Assembly (NCBI RefSeq): GCF_019977655.1
Contig: NZ_AP024849.1
Coordinates: forward strand, 1,769,001 to 1,833,000
Direction: 5' to 3'
DNA length: 64,000 nt
DNA from: Clostridium gelidum
Lineage (GTDB): Bacteria > Bacillota > Clostridia > Clostridiales > Clostridiaceae
The translations under genes and the position numbers were made by a program. This document shows, piece by piece, positions 45,957 to 55,746 of this stretch. The stretch's first letter is position 1. Each line of letters begins with the position of its first letter. A model generated the notes under the pieces. It was not told the DNA's origin, ran no database searches, and saw only the letters and a list, made by a program, of their open reading frames with translations.

Positions 45957-46361
45957 AGGAGACAAAAATATCGTGTTAGGTCAATTGGTATGTTAAAATT
46001 AATAATTAGTTCAGTTCTACTAAATTTAATTTTGTTATTTACAGTAGAAATAAATAAGGTTATGAAAGTTTATTTGTTTGATTGTTGTTTTTGTACACTT
46101 TATTGTAGTATTGATGGAGGAAAATTCATGATAAAAAGTATGTTTTAATCAAGGGTTATATATGGAAAGATGTAAAGGCAATTGTATTTACTGATGAAGT
46201 TAAAACAAATAAGGAAATTTTATATCTGCTAATTTAATGGTTAGCATTGCTAGAAAATGAATATAATCTTGAATAATACAGCATTAAAAAAGTATACATA
46301 ATAAGATATATTTGTAGCAAACAAGTAATAATATTAAAAAAAAGAAGCGGAGAGGATAATC
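45957..46361. other. Intergenic region, about 405 bp, decayed coding sequence
   Basis: A 52-codon frame (45990-46148) begins with a hydrophobic helix but has a poor RBS. A shifted frame continues with VLIKGYIWKDVKAIVFTDEV before stopping near 46235. This looks like a decayed small membrane/immunity gene. The segment just after the upstream stop is repeated near 47295-47350. Confidence 0.45.
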
Positions 46362-47135
46362 ATGTTAGAGAATTTTATTAAAGTAGAGTATTCAATTAAG
46401 AACATTATGTGTATATTTTCATATATATCTGTATGTATACTAATAGATGTTTTCTTCATTTTTGTTGAACCGATTTCTATTGGAAGTATTTATTCGGTTA
46501 TTGCAGTTACATTTAGTATTCCTTTTGCTATTTATTTTGCATTTAACAGAATAAGGGAAATATCCTTGCATGATGGTAAATTATTAATTAATAGGTTTTT
46601 ATTAGGTAGTTTAGAATTTGATGGAAAAGATATTAAGTTTATAAGTAAAGATGCAGTAAGAATTGGCGAAAAGTCATTTAGGATAAAGTTTGTAATTAAT
46701 AAAAGTGAATTAATAGTTCTTTTACTAAATGCAATGGAAATTAAAAATATTGATGAAAACATAAATGTAATACTTGGTGGAGCACACGTATTTACCAATA
46801 AAGAATTCAAAAATCAAAAACACAAGCAAATGAATATAATAGGAAATGTTAGAACAATATTATTAGGTATAATATGTATAATGTTAATTGTAGGAATTAT
46901 AAGAAGCCATTGTGCGATTATATTTACAATATGTATAGTTATATTCATAGGATTATATTACTTAAAATATATCGTATTTGAGAAAAGGATTAATAATATA
47001 AATTCTAAATTTTTGAGACTGATCTTAAATTGGATTGCCAATTTAGTTTCTATAGCACTTACAGTTGCTTTAGGGATTGTTATTTATACAATATTTAAGA
47101 GTTGGGACATTAATTTGCTTAAAATTACAGTGTAA
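46362..47135 (+). CDS. Four-TM membrane protein, possible immunity (tandem copy 1)
   Basis: 257 aa. Two N-terminal TM helices, a central polar domain with a PH-like beta pattern (HDGKLLINRFLLGSLEFDG), then two or three C-terminal TM helices ending KSWDINLLKITV. Preceded by AAGCGGAGAGG. The next gene is a 257-aa paralogue with the same ends. Placement behind a putative membrane effector suggests immunity. No family recognised. Confidence 0.65.
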   Translation: MLENFIKVEYSIKNIMCIFSYISVCILIDVFFIFVEPISIGSIYSVIAVTFSIPFAIYFAFNRIREISLHDGKLLINRFLLGSLEFDGKDIKFISKDAVRIGEKSFRIKFVINKSELIVLLLNAMEIKNIDENINVILGGAHVFTNKEFKNQKHKQMNIIGNVRTILLGIICIMLIVGIIRSHCAIIFTICIVIFIGLYYLKYIVFEKRINNINSKFLRLILNWIANLVSIALTVALGIVIYTIFKSWDINLLKITV

Positions 47136-47150
47136 ACTAAGGCTATTCAT

Positions 47151-47198
47151 GAAAATATCTTATGAATCAAAGATTCTGAAGATATTTTCTGGTTTTTT
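47151..47198 (+). terminator. Terminator after the first 257-aa gene
   Basis: GAAAATATCTT (47151-47161) pairs perfectly with AAGATATTTTC (47179-47189), with a nested GAATC/GATTC in the loop, followed by TGGTTTTTT. Confidence 0.8.
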
Positions 47199-47237
47199 AT
47201 GCCTTGTTGTTTTCTCTTAAATTCATCTACAAAATAA

Positions 47238-47294
47238 GCTGATTTTGCAACTAAAATAGAAAATGCAATTTATGATTTTTTTGGTATAAAATAA
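47238..47294 (+). pseudogene. 3' fragment of an effector gene like 45342-45956
   Basis: The frame reads ATKIENAIYDFFGIK-stop, against ATKIEDAIYSFFGIN in the intact gene. The following about 50 bases are also similar to those after 45956. It marks one border of a tandem duplication. Confidence 0.75.
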
Positions 47295-47396
47295 AGGGGA
47301 TAAAAAATATCGTGTTAGGCCAATTGAAATGTTTAAATTAATAATATATTTTAAATAAGTAACTATATTTGAAAATAAGAAGCGGAGAGAGTAATC

Positions 47397-48170
47397 ATGT
47401 CAGAGAATTCTGTTAAAGTAGAGTATTCAATAAAGCGTATTAGAAATATATTTTTATCTATATTTTTTCTTATCATATTAGGTGTTTTCGTCATTTTTTT
47501 TCAACCAATGTCTATAAAAAGTATTTGTGTGGTTATTTCAGTTATAATGTTTATTTTTTTAATCACTAAGTTTGAACTTAACAAAATAAAAAAAATATCC
47601 TTTTATGATGGTAAATTATCAATTGATAGATTTTTATTAAGCAGTTTAACATTTGAGAGTAAAGATATTAGGAGTATAAGCAAAGATGAATTAAAAATTG
47701 GCAACAAGTTATTTAGCTTGAAGTTTGTAATTAACAAAAGTGAATTAATAACCTTCTTGCTCAATGCAATGAATATTAAAAATACTGATGAAGAGATCAA
47801 TATGATATTTACTGGAGGACGCATTTTTAAAAATAAAGAAGAGATGGATAAAACAAATAAACAAATAGATAAAGCAAATAAAAGGGGAAATGTCATACAA
47901 ATATTAACGGGAATAGGGTTCTTTGCACTATTAATATTAAACCATTGTCCAATTATAATATTAATAAGTTTTGTCATAATAATTGGCGTTGCTTACTTAA
48001 AATATACAGTTCTTGAGAAAAGGATTAATAATATCAATTCTAAATTTTTGAGGCGGATTTTAAATTATATTTGTTATTTAGTTGGTCTAGCACTTACAGT
48101 TGTTTTAGGGATTGTTATTTATACAATATTTAAGAGTTGGAACATTGATTTGCTTAAAATCACAGTGTAA
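47397..48170 (+). CDS. Four-TM membrane protein, possible immunity (tandem copy 2)
   Basis: 257 aa, paralogous over its full length to the protein at 46362 (same start VEYSIK, same end, conserved YDGKLSIDRFLL and EKRINNINSKFLR). The TM helices have diverged more than the soluble core. The upstream sequence AAGCGGAGAG and downstream AACTAAGGCTATT are shared with copy 1. Probably a second-specificity immunity protein produced by tandem duplication. Confidence 0.65.
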   Translation: MSENSVKVEYSIKRIRNIFLSIFFLIILGVFVIFFQPMSIKSICVVISVIMFIFLITKFELNKIKKISFYDGKLSIDRFLLSSLTFESKDIRSISKDELKIGNKLFSLKFVINKSELITFLLNAMNIKNTDEEINMIFTGGRIFKNKEEMDKTNKQIDKANKRGNVIQILTGIGFFALLILNHCPIIILISFVIIIGVAYLKYTVLEKRINNINSKFLRRILNYICYLVGLALTVVLGIVIYTIFKSWNIDLLKITV

Positions 48171-48184
48171 ACTAAGGCTATTAA

Positions 48185-49816
48185 TATAGATTATGCAGAA
48201 AAAATGGTGTATGGCAAACTAAAATTTATAACTCACTTATAGGAGGAGCATCTATTGAAGGAAAAGTTCTTGCTGTAGAAGGAGAAAAAGTAAAGCTTCA
48301 TTTAAGTATAGATGAAAACCAAAATGAAGATGAAGCCACGTGGTTTCCATATGCACCACCAACAGGAAATATAATGTACAGTATGCCAGTAGTTGGAACA
48401 AGTGTAAGATTATATTTTCCAAATGAAAGTAGTGAAGAACCAATTATCACAGGATGCGTAAGGACAAATGGAAGTAGCTGCGCTAAAACATCTGATACAA
48501 CAAAAAGATACCTTGGAACAGAACATGGTAGCGAAATAGAAATGATACCAGATTCAATAAATATAAAAGGTGGAAGTAATGATCCATTAAGTATAAAGTG
48601 ATTCTTAGTTTCAGATGGGATTTTCTTAATAGGAATACAATTTAATTTTGTTTATCTGAAACTTAGAAGAACTTATCCAGGAGCGTGTAGCCGTAACACT
48701 CCCACTTGAATAAGTGGGAGTGTTACGGATGCTAGCTATCGGATAAAATTTGAAGACAATGTAGGAATAACTCTTACAAGTCATAAAAAGCTAAGTTTAA
48801 ATGCAACTGATGAAATAATAATAAAAACTCCTAAAAGTGTAAAGATAAATGCACAAAGTCAAATATTAGTAACAAAAACAAGAACACAAAGTGGATTTTC
48901 TATAGAAAATGAATTTCACATTTTAGGTGAAAATGTAATGAAAAATGGAAGTGATAGCGAAGCTTTTGCTGCATTTGATGATGAACCCAAAGCGGCAGTT
49001 AAACAAGTTACGTTACTTTCAGGTGGAAAGAAAGAAGAAAAGAAAGGATTTAACTGGGGACTTTTGGCAAAATGTGCATTAGCAGTAGCAGTTGTTGCTG
49101 TATCAGTACTTACATTGGGAGTAGGAACAACCCTTTTGATTGGAGCAGTTATGGCTGCTACAGCTGTAGTTGGCGCAATTAATGAGACCGCAGGTAAAAT
49201 TTTATATACAGCTGAAGAAATTGTGTGTGGTACAATTACAGTAGTTGCATCAGCAGTTTCAATATATATTACGGGTGGAATAGACTCGCCATTAGCTGCA
49301 GTGGCAATAGCTCATGGCGTAAATTCTATTGCAGATGGTATAAGAGATATTAATCATATAGCTAATGGGGAAATGGATAAAGTTGGATCAGAAAACTATC
49401 TTAGAGATGATTTCTATACTCCAGTAGGAACAAAAGGTGGAAAGCTAGTTGGTAGTGGAATAGATACTGGTGAGAAAATATTTACTGGAAAAGATACAAA
49501 CTATACTGATAAAATGGGTCAGTTAGGTGGAGATGTTGGATATGCTGGTTATTATATAGCAGATGCAAAATCAGGTTATGATTCGGCTAAAGAGGCTACT
49601 ACAGTACTAAAGAATATACCTAAACTAAAAAGTTTAAATTCAACTTATTATGAAACTGGAAATTGGGTAGATGGTTATAAAAGAATGAATGATCTACAAA
49701 TATGGACAGAAGGTTCATCTATTCCAGCTAAAGGATATGCAGCAATTAATGGATCTTTAAATTCTCAAGGATTATACTATGATGGTAAAGATGTCTTTGA
49801 TAGATATCTAAAATGA
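48185..49816 (+). pseudogene. VgrG copy C: 5'-truncated, interrupted, with C-terminal toxin-like domain
   Basis: Homology to VgrG B starts abruptly inside the core at YRLCRKNGVW (48185) and runs through the OB fold. At 48597 it is broken by a 145-bp insert with a TGA stop, then resumes in the correct frame from 48743 through the beta-helix and FDDEP junction to 49816. The tail after the junction (about 48990 on) has Gly/Ala-rich TM segments and a C-terminal about 130-residue domain ending YYDGKDVFDRYLK. There is no start region or RBS for the whole, so it is a silent cassette. Confidence 0.8.
48598..48742 (+). mobile_element. 145-bp hairpin element (MITE, possibly IS200/IS605- or IStron-derived)
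   Basis: The element is absent from the homologous copies and flanked by ATAAA on both sides (48593-48597 and 48743-48747). The 5' part has a long-range inverted repeat (AGTTTCAGAT / ATCTGAAACT). The 3' part has a perfect 17-bp hairpin CCGTAACACTCCCACTT with a GAAT loop (48691-48728), then GATGCTAGCTATCGG to the end. A strong subterminal hairpin at the right end is like IS200/IS605 right ends and their RNA-bearing derivatives. No ORF inside. Confidence 0.7.
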
Positions 49817-49861
49817 TTTTGTAATAATTGAAGGATAACTTTATAATTGGAAGAGAGGTAA

Positions 49862-50215
49862 ATGCTGGTTATGAGGAAGAAAAAATGGAATATGTATGAA
49901 GGCTCAAAACTATCAGTCAGAAGTAAAAAATTTTGGATGTTAATATTAATACCATCTTCAGTCATTACACTTATTGTAAGTACATTGGATATAGTTGCTG
50001 GTAATGCTACATTATTAATTAAAGATTTTTTTATTATAAAATCTTTTCTTGCAATAGTGTTTGGTACATTTATTTTTGTATGTATGATTGATAGTTATTG
50101 GCTGTCAATTAAAAATTTTATAAAAGAAGATAGAAAAGGTAAACTTATTTCTATCATAATTCTTCTGATTATATTAGCGAAAGAAATTTTTGAAATACTG
50201 AGGTCAAGGCATTGA
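49862..50215 (+). CDS. Small membrane protein, possible immunity
   Basis: 117 aa with three TM helices (about residues 27-45, 58-78 and 92-110). It is the first gene after cassette C, 45 bp downstream of the toxin-like tail, which is where a cognate immunity gene is expected. Start ATG 49862 or 49871 after GAGAGG. No family recognised. Confidence 0.6.
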   Translation: MLVMRKKKWNMYEGSKLSVRSKKFWMLILIPSSVITLIVSTLDIVAGNATLLIKDFFIIKSFLAIVFGTFIFVCMIDSYWLSIKNFIKEDRKGKLISIIILLIILAKEIFEILRSRH

Positions 50216-50306
50216 TGGTATTTATTTTTAAAATTGATTTAAATCATTTAAATGTATTCATTATGAAATTAGAAAATAACAATTTGTTCAATTAATTTAA
50301 GTATAG

Positions 50307-50346
50307 GTCACAAGAAGAAGCGTACGATTACTTTTTTTCTTGTGAC
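50307..50346. terminator. Hairpin, terminator-like
   Basis: GTCACAAGAA (50307-50316) pairs exactly with TTCTTGTGAC (50337-50346). The T7 run lies inside the loop side rather than after the stem, so function is uncertain. Confidence 0.4.
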
Positions 50347-50453
50347 TTAAATTAAGTAGAAAAGATAAAGATAAATGAAATTAATTTTTCTATGAAGTTG
50401 AAGAAGATGGTGGGCTAAAGGGAATAATGTTTTAAAATACAAGTAGGATGGAC

Positions 50454-50552
50454 ACTAATCTTTATAAAGGTTATGAATGGATTAATGGTTACATAAATGC
50501 TGATACTTTATATTATGATTTTAAAGATGTTAATAGTAAATATTTAAAATAG
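50454..50552 (+). pseudogene. Orphan C-terminal fragment of a cassette toxin domain
   Basis: The frame reads GYEWINGYINADTLYYDFKD then SKYLK-stop, clearly related to the last residues of cassette C (GYAAINGSLNSQGLYYDGKD, DRYLK). It is a relic of a further cassette whose VgrG part was deleted. Confidence 0.7.
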
Positions 50553-50764
50553 TTTAATTATATTGGGGTATTTTAGTATTTATATAAATCGATAACAACC
50601 TGACAAGGGATGTAAATAAAATTTTATTTTTCAAGAGATTAAGTTGTAATGGCTAGAGAAATGCAATCCTAACTATTATGAGAGGAGAGAAAAGTTTAAT
50701 ATGAGAAGACGGAATATATTTAATATATTCATTATAAATTCGATAATAATAATTAGAAAATATA

Positions 50765-52695
50765 AATATAAATGAAGTTAATGAAAGAAATAGTAAAAGG
50801 CTGTTTGATGGAATAGTGCATGATATTAAAACAAGCAACATTAATGGAGTTTATTATCTAGAAATTGAAGGACGTACATCAAGTATTGAATTAGATATAA
50901 AGGAAAAAAGTAGATCATTTCAAAATGCAAATATGACATACGATGAACTTATACAAAATATATTAAAAGATTATTCAGGATATACTTATACTTCGTGTAT
51001 AGCAAAAGGTGAAAAAATAGGAAAACCATTATTCCAATATAAAGAAACTGATTGGGACTTTTTAAAACGAATAGCAAGTGAGTTAAGTTCAGAGATATAC
51101 TGTGATATAATTAATTCAAACAATTTGTTTTATTTTGGAAGACCAAGCAATGCAAGTTATGAATTAGATGATATAACGTATTATAAGGCTCATAAAAATC
51201 TACAAACATTTAGGGATGCGGGTGGATATAATGCAGGATTTAATGATATAGACTACTTTTATTACGAAATAGAAAGAAGAGAACAATATAACGTTGGTGA
51301 TGGTATTTATCTTAAAAATAAACAGCTTTATATAAACCAATATTCAGCTTATGCTTTAAAGGACGAGGCGATTTATAAATATAGATTATGCAGAAAAAAT
51401 GGTGTATGCAAACTAAAATTTATAATTCACTTATAGGAGGAGCATCTCTTGAAGGGAAAGTTCTTGCCGTAGAAGGAGAAAAAGTAAAGCTTCATTTAAG
51501 TATAGATGAAAACCAAAATGAAGATGAAGCCACATGGTTTCCATATGCACCACCAACAGGAAATATAATGTACAGTATGCCAGTAGTTGGAACAAGTGCA
51601 AGATTATATTTTTCAAATGAAAGTAGTGAAGAACCAATTATCACAGGATGCGTAAGGACAAATGGAATTAGCTGCGCTAAAACATCTGATACAACAAAAA
51701 GATATCTTGGAACAGAACATGGTAGCGAAATAGAAATGATACCTGATGCAATAAATATAAAAGGTGGAAGTAATGATCCATTAAGTATAAAATTTGAAGA
51801 CAATGTAGGAATAACACTAACAAGTCATAAAAAGCTAAGTTTAAATGCAACTGATGAAATAATAATCAAAACACCTAAAAGTGTAAAGTTAAATGCACAA
51901 AGTCAAATAGCTATAGTAAAAACAAATGCAGGAAGCGGAATGGCAATAGAAGGAGATTTAAATTATAAATCAAACACTGTAATACTAGAAGGAACAGATA
52001 AAGAACCATTTTCTGACTTTGATGATGATGAACCAAAACTAGGGCAAAAACCAGAACCAGAACCACCTAAAAAGCCTTTTAATTGGGGTGGTGTAATTGG
52101 AGCTGTAGTATTAGTAGGAGCGGCAGTAGTAATAGGAGTAGCAGTAGGAGTTCCGGTATTAGCAGTCTTAGCTTGTGCAGCTATAGGGGCAGTTGTATGT
52201 GGTGCTGTTGATGCGGGAGTACAATATGCACAATATAAAGAAGATGATCCTAAGAATAAAGATGGATCTAAAAAGAGTTTTGGGGATGTATATCGATTGG
52301 ATAATACAATCATTGCAGCATGTAGTGGTGCTCAAAGTGCTGCACTTGCTGCTACACCTATAGGAAGAGTGGGACAAGGGTTTATTAATGGCGGAATTGG
52401 AGGTGTGCAAGCTATAGAAAATGGTCAAAGTGTTAATGATATAGCAATAGCTACTACAACAGGATTTGTTGTAGGCTTGGCTGGAGGTGCTGGATATATT
52501 CCATATCTGCCAAAAGGATTTAAGTTGCCTACTTCATATTATACAACAGAGGCCAGTAAAGCTATAGAAAAAGGTGTTGAATATGGTGTTGCAGCATCAG
52601 GTGTTACTAATTTTACAAATTATATTGTTAAAAAAGCAAAAGAGTGCTTTAGTAATAAAAGTCAAGAAAATTTGGATATAGTTCCAGCAACATAA
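50765..52695 (+). pseudogene. VgrG copy D: 5'-truncated and frameshifted, with C-terminal toxin-like domain
   Basis: Homology to VgrG B begins at about 50765 (VNERNSK) and runs through the gp27-like core. At about 51409 one G of the TGG codon is missing relative to copies B and C, which moves the reading frame; the rest (51388-52695 frame) is open through OB fold, beta-helix and the FDDDEP junction. The tail has a Pro-rich linker, a long Gly/Ala/Val membrane segment (about 52090-52215) and a C-terminal domain ending NLDIVPAT. Two partial proteins could be made, but no complete VgrG. Confidence 0.8.
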
Positions 52696-52709
52696 AGGAG
52701 TATAGTATA

Positions 52710-53102
52710 ATGTTAGATAAAATAATAGGATGTTTTTCTTATATTCTTTTTTTTAGTATATTTCATAATATATGTAGGACGAGTTCATCTTATTTTTATA
52801 AAAACAAATGTCAAAAATATATCATTATAAAAAATGAAGTATTAGCTAGAATATTAATAGCAGCAGGAATATCAAGAAATAAATTTGTAGATCGTCATGA
52901 TTTAAATAAAATGTCCATAATAGGTTTGATATCATATATTATTATAGAACCTATTAATATATATGTTTTAATCCTTAATTTCATGGATCTTTTTAAATTG
53001 GGAAATGTACATTTCGGAAGCACATATCATACAATAGCCATGGGTGCATTGGTGATATTAACATTTGTATTTATTATAGCAATAGTGGCTGATAAATCTT
53101 AG
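52710..53102 (+). CDS. Membrane protein, possible immunity for cassette D
   Basis: 130 aa. A hydrophobic N-terminus (about 5-22), a conserved polar block SSYFYKNKCQKYIIIKNEVL and two C-terminal TM helices. It starts 15 bp after the cassette D stop with an AAAGGAG RBS that is identical in the homologous gene at 54527. The consistent pairing of this family with the same toxin-like tail supports an immunity role. No family recognised. Confidence 0.65.
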   Translation: MLDKIIGCFSYILFFSIFHNICRTSSSYFYKNKCQKYIIIKNEVLARILIAAGISRNKFVDRHDLNKMSIIGLISYIIIEPINIYVLILNFMDLFKLGNVHFGSTYHTIAMGALVILTFVFIIAIVADKS

Positions 53103-53383
53103 GGATAGTAGTAAGGAGTAAATTTGATATATTTTAAAAGAGATAATTTTTCTGATAAGAATGTTATCTCTTTTTGGAGATTAAGATGAAATTGTTAATG
53201 AAAACATATAATTACGGTATGTAGTGGTGCTGCAAGTGCAGCACTTGAAGAGATACAGAAGTAATGAAATGCTAGTAAATGGTGTAATTGGAGGATGACA
53301 AGTTGTGTTAAAATTTTAGTTTAATGCTTACTTAAGTTAAATGTTTATATAAAATTTATCTATGTAAGTAGTTTGGGGGGATC
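53103..53383. other. Spacer of about 280 bp with cassette debris
   Basis: Around 53214-53262 there is a short piece similar to the cassette D toxin tail (TGTAGTGGTGCT followed by AAGTGCAGCACTT). Frames are broken. Nothing else recognised. Confidence 0.5.
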
Positions 53384-54118
53384 ATGAAAAAATATTTTCT
53401 TATGGAAAATTACAAAAAAATTCTATTTGGATTAATTATTGTATTTATACTTATTCTTATTATGCTATTTTGTATTTTTTATTATGATTATAAGATAAAA
53501 GATGAGCGTCTTTTGATAATATTAATTCCGGAGTTACTGGGAATAACTACTTTGTTCAAAGTGAAATCTATGTTACATAAAAATGTGATGGAGTTTGTAT
53601 ATGACGAATCAATATTAAAACATCCAGTACCATCTAGAATCACGCGTGAACAGGTGATTAAACGAGTAAAAGAAAAAGGTTTTGAAACCTATTCTGTTGA
53701 TAATATGAGGTTAGGTTTACAACTAGTCAACATAAAGAAAAATTTGATGGAAATTAGCTGTTGTTATGGTTTCTTTATATTAGGCCAAAATATAGATGAT
53801 GAAAATGAAATTATTAAAAATGAAGAACTGGATAGAATACTTAATAATTATTTAAAAGGAAAAGAGATGTACCGTTTTAGTACTGTTTGTCCAATATATT
53901 GCTTTTGGGCAGAAAAGCTTTCTGATAAAGCGAGGGAAAAATGTTGCAAAGGATTTGATTATAAAAAAAGGGCTTTTTATATCGGTTATGAAACTTCAAG
54001 TGAAAATCTCTATTATGCAGAAGCAATGGAACAAATAGAGATACCTAATTGCAAGAGACAAGCTCAGTGGATAAAAGAAATCTTTCAAATCGGGTATAGT
54101 ATAGATTCTAATAATTAA
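53384..54118 (+). CDS. Membrane-anchored protein of unknown function in the cassette array
   Basis: 244 aa with two N-terminal TM helices (about 12-32 and 43-60) and a 180-residue cytoplasmic domain rich in Cys, Lys and aromatic residues (KARKCCKGFDYKKRAF-like region). GGGGGGATC precedes the ATG closely. It sits between two cassette remnants and may be an immunity protein whose toxin has been lost. No family recognised. Confidence 0.6.
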   Translation: MKKYFLMENYKKILFGLIIVFILILIMLFCIFYYDYKIKDERLLIILIPELLGITTLFKVKSMLHKNVMEFVYDESILKHPVPSRITREQVIKRVKEKGFETYSVDNMRLGLQLVNIKKNLMEISCCYGFFILGQNIDDENEIIKNEELDRILNNYLKGKEMYRFSTVCPIYCFWAEKLSDKAREKCCKGFDYKKRAFYIGYETSSENLYYAEAMEQIEIPNCKRQAQWIKEIFQIGYSIDSNN

Positions 54119-54512
54119 AATACCTAAAAGTGTAAACTTAAATGCACAAAATCAGACAATTATTACGGCATATAGTGGTGCTGCAAGTGCAGCTACACCT
54201 ATAGGACGATTAGGACAAGGGGTTATTAATGGTGGAATTAGTGGTGTGCAAGGTATTGAAAAGGGGGAAAGTGAAGGTGAAGTTGCAACAGATACTTTAG
54301 CAGGATTCGTTGCAGGCATTGTAGGAGGTCCTGGATATATTCCGGCTGCATCACATTATATAACAGAGGCTAGTAAGGCTATAAAAGATGGTCTTCAATC
54401 GAGTGACGTAGCATCATTTGTTACTAATATTCATAATTATGCTTCTAAAAAAGTAAGCGAGTGGTTTAGTGATAAAAGTCAAGAAAATTCAGATTCAGTT
54501 CCAGCAACATAA
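54114..54512 (+). pseudogene. VgrG/toxin remnant E with large internal deletion
   Basis: The frame reads IKIPKSVNLNAQNQ (end of the VgrG beta-helix) and jumps directly to AYSGAASAATPIGRLGQGVING, the C-terminal domain of the cassette D type, ending DSVPAT. The whole TM/linker part and all upstream VgrG sequence are missing. A GTG at 54246 could start an 88-aa peptide, but no RBS is evident. Confidence 0.75.
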
Positions 54513-54771
54513 AGGAGTATAGTATAATGTTAGATAAAGTATTAGGTTGTTTTGGTGCTATTGTTTTATTCTGTATATTTAATGAGGTATGTAGGAGTAG
54601 TTCATCTTATTTTTATATAAATAGATGCCCAAAATATATCATTATAAAAAATGAAATATTAGCTAGAATATTAATTGCAAGTGGAATAGCAAGAGATAAA
54701 GCTGTAGAACGCCATAATTTAAATAAAATGTCCATGGTAGGTTTAAAATGTACCCTTTGTAAAGGACATTG

Positions 54772-55746
54772 TTAAAAATACTGTGTAGAATCAATGAGAT
54801 GATTTCTGTATTCAACAGGAGTCATCCTTTTTAAATTCCATTGATATCTATAGTTGTTATAATAAATCATGTACTGGTCTATCTCATTTTTTAGGTCTTC
54901 TAATGTTTGGCATTGTTTTATGTTTACTTCATCTTTGAAATGCCCAAAGAATGATTCCTGCGGGGCGTTGTCCCAACAGTTTCCTCGTCTAGACATAGAT
55001 TGACCAAACCCACATTCTTTTACTAACTTCTGAAATTTAGGACTTGTGTAGTGTGATCCTTGATCTGAATGAATGAAAGCTTCAGGATGAAATTTTACAC
55101 TTTTTGATTTCTTAAGATTGGTGATAGTATCGATAACTATATCTAATGTGAGACTATCAGATACATTATAAGCCATTATTTCATTAGTTGATGCATCTTT
55201 AATGGTCGACAAATAAGCCTTTTTGCTTTTATTTTTATAGAACAAATAGGTAATATCCGTAAGCAATACTTTGCCAGGGGTATTCTGTTTGAAATTCCTA
55301 TTAAGCACATTAGGTAAGACTTTATGTTCTTTAGTTGCTTTTACCATTCGTCTATATGGATTTGCTTTTCTATAAGGACAAACTATGTCATATTTTTTCA
55401 TAAGTCTGCGAATACGTTTTAGATTATATACAACTCCATATTGAGATTTCAATACCATCTTTATTTGTCTTGCACCTTTTTTATGTTTTTTGAAGTTGAA
55501 TGCCTTTAAAATTATATCTTTAACTTCCAAATCATTATCGTTGCGCTTGCTGCGCAAGCATTCGGATTTTGCTGAAAAATAATTATAATATCCAGAACGT
55601 GATACACCAGCTAATGTGCATAAATAGCTTGTCATATTCTTTAATTTATATTTTTTAATTACTGATTTAATAAGAATGAAATTTTCTTTTGTTAATGAAC
55701 CTATTTTCGTTTTATCACTCTCCTTTCTATCAAATCGAGTTTTTTT
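54772..55746 (-). CDS. Transposase OrfB (DDE), made by -1 frameshift
   Basis: From the A7 slip site (55740-55746) the -1 frame is open for about 325 codons to 54772. An internal ATG at 55635 would give 287 aa. The DDE core is complete: LLTDITYLF, FIHSDQGSHYTS and NCWDNAPQESFFGHFKDE. Expected to be active as the OrfAB fusion. Confidence 0.88.
   Translation of the reverse strand, partial: KKTRFDRKESDKTKIGSLTKENFILIKSVIKKYKLKNMTSYLCTLAGVSRSGYYNYFSAKSECLRSKRNDNDLEVKDIILKAFNFKKHKKGARQIKMVLKSQYGVVYNLKRIRRLMKKYDIVCPYRKANPYRRMVKATKEHKVLPNVLNRNFKQNTPGKVLLTDITYLFYKNKSKKAYLSTIKDASTNEIMAYNVSDSLTLDIVIDTITNLKKSKSVKFHPEAFIHSDQGSHYTSPKFQKLVKECGFGQSMSRRGNCWDNAPQESFFGHFKDEVNIKQCQTLEDLKNEIDQYMIYYNNYRYQWNLKRMTPVEYRNHLIDSTQYF

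Larger units (their letters stand above)
50216..50764. other. Spacer of about 550 bp with cassette debris
   Basis: Contains an inverted repeat GTCACAAGAA / TTCTTGTGAC (50307-50346) and an orphan C-terminal toxin fragment (50454-50552). The remainder shows short decayed frames only. Confidence 0.6.

Noticed and set aside
51963..52428. Long minus-strand frames rich in Thr/Ala or Ser/Cys opposite VgrG copy D
   Set aside because: They are antisense shadows of the Gly/Ala/Val-rich coding strand, which has homology and an intact frame.
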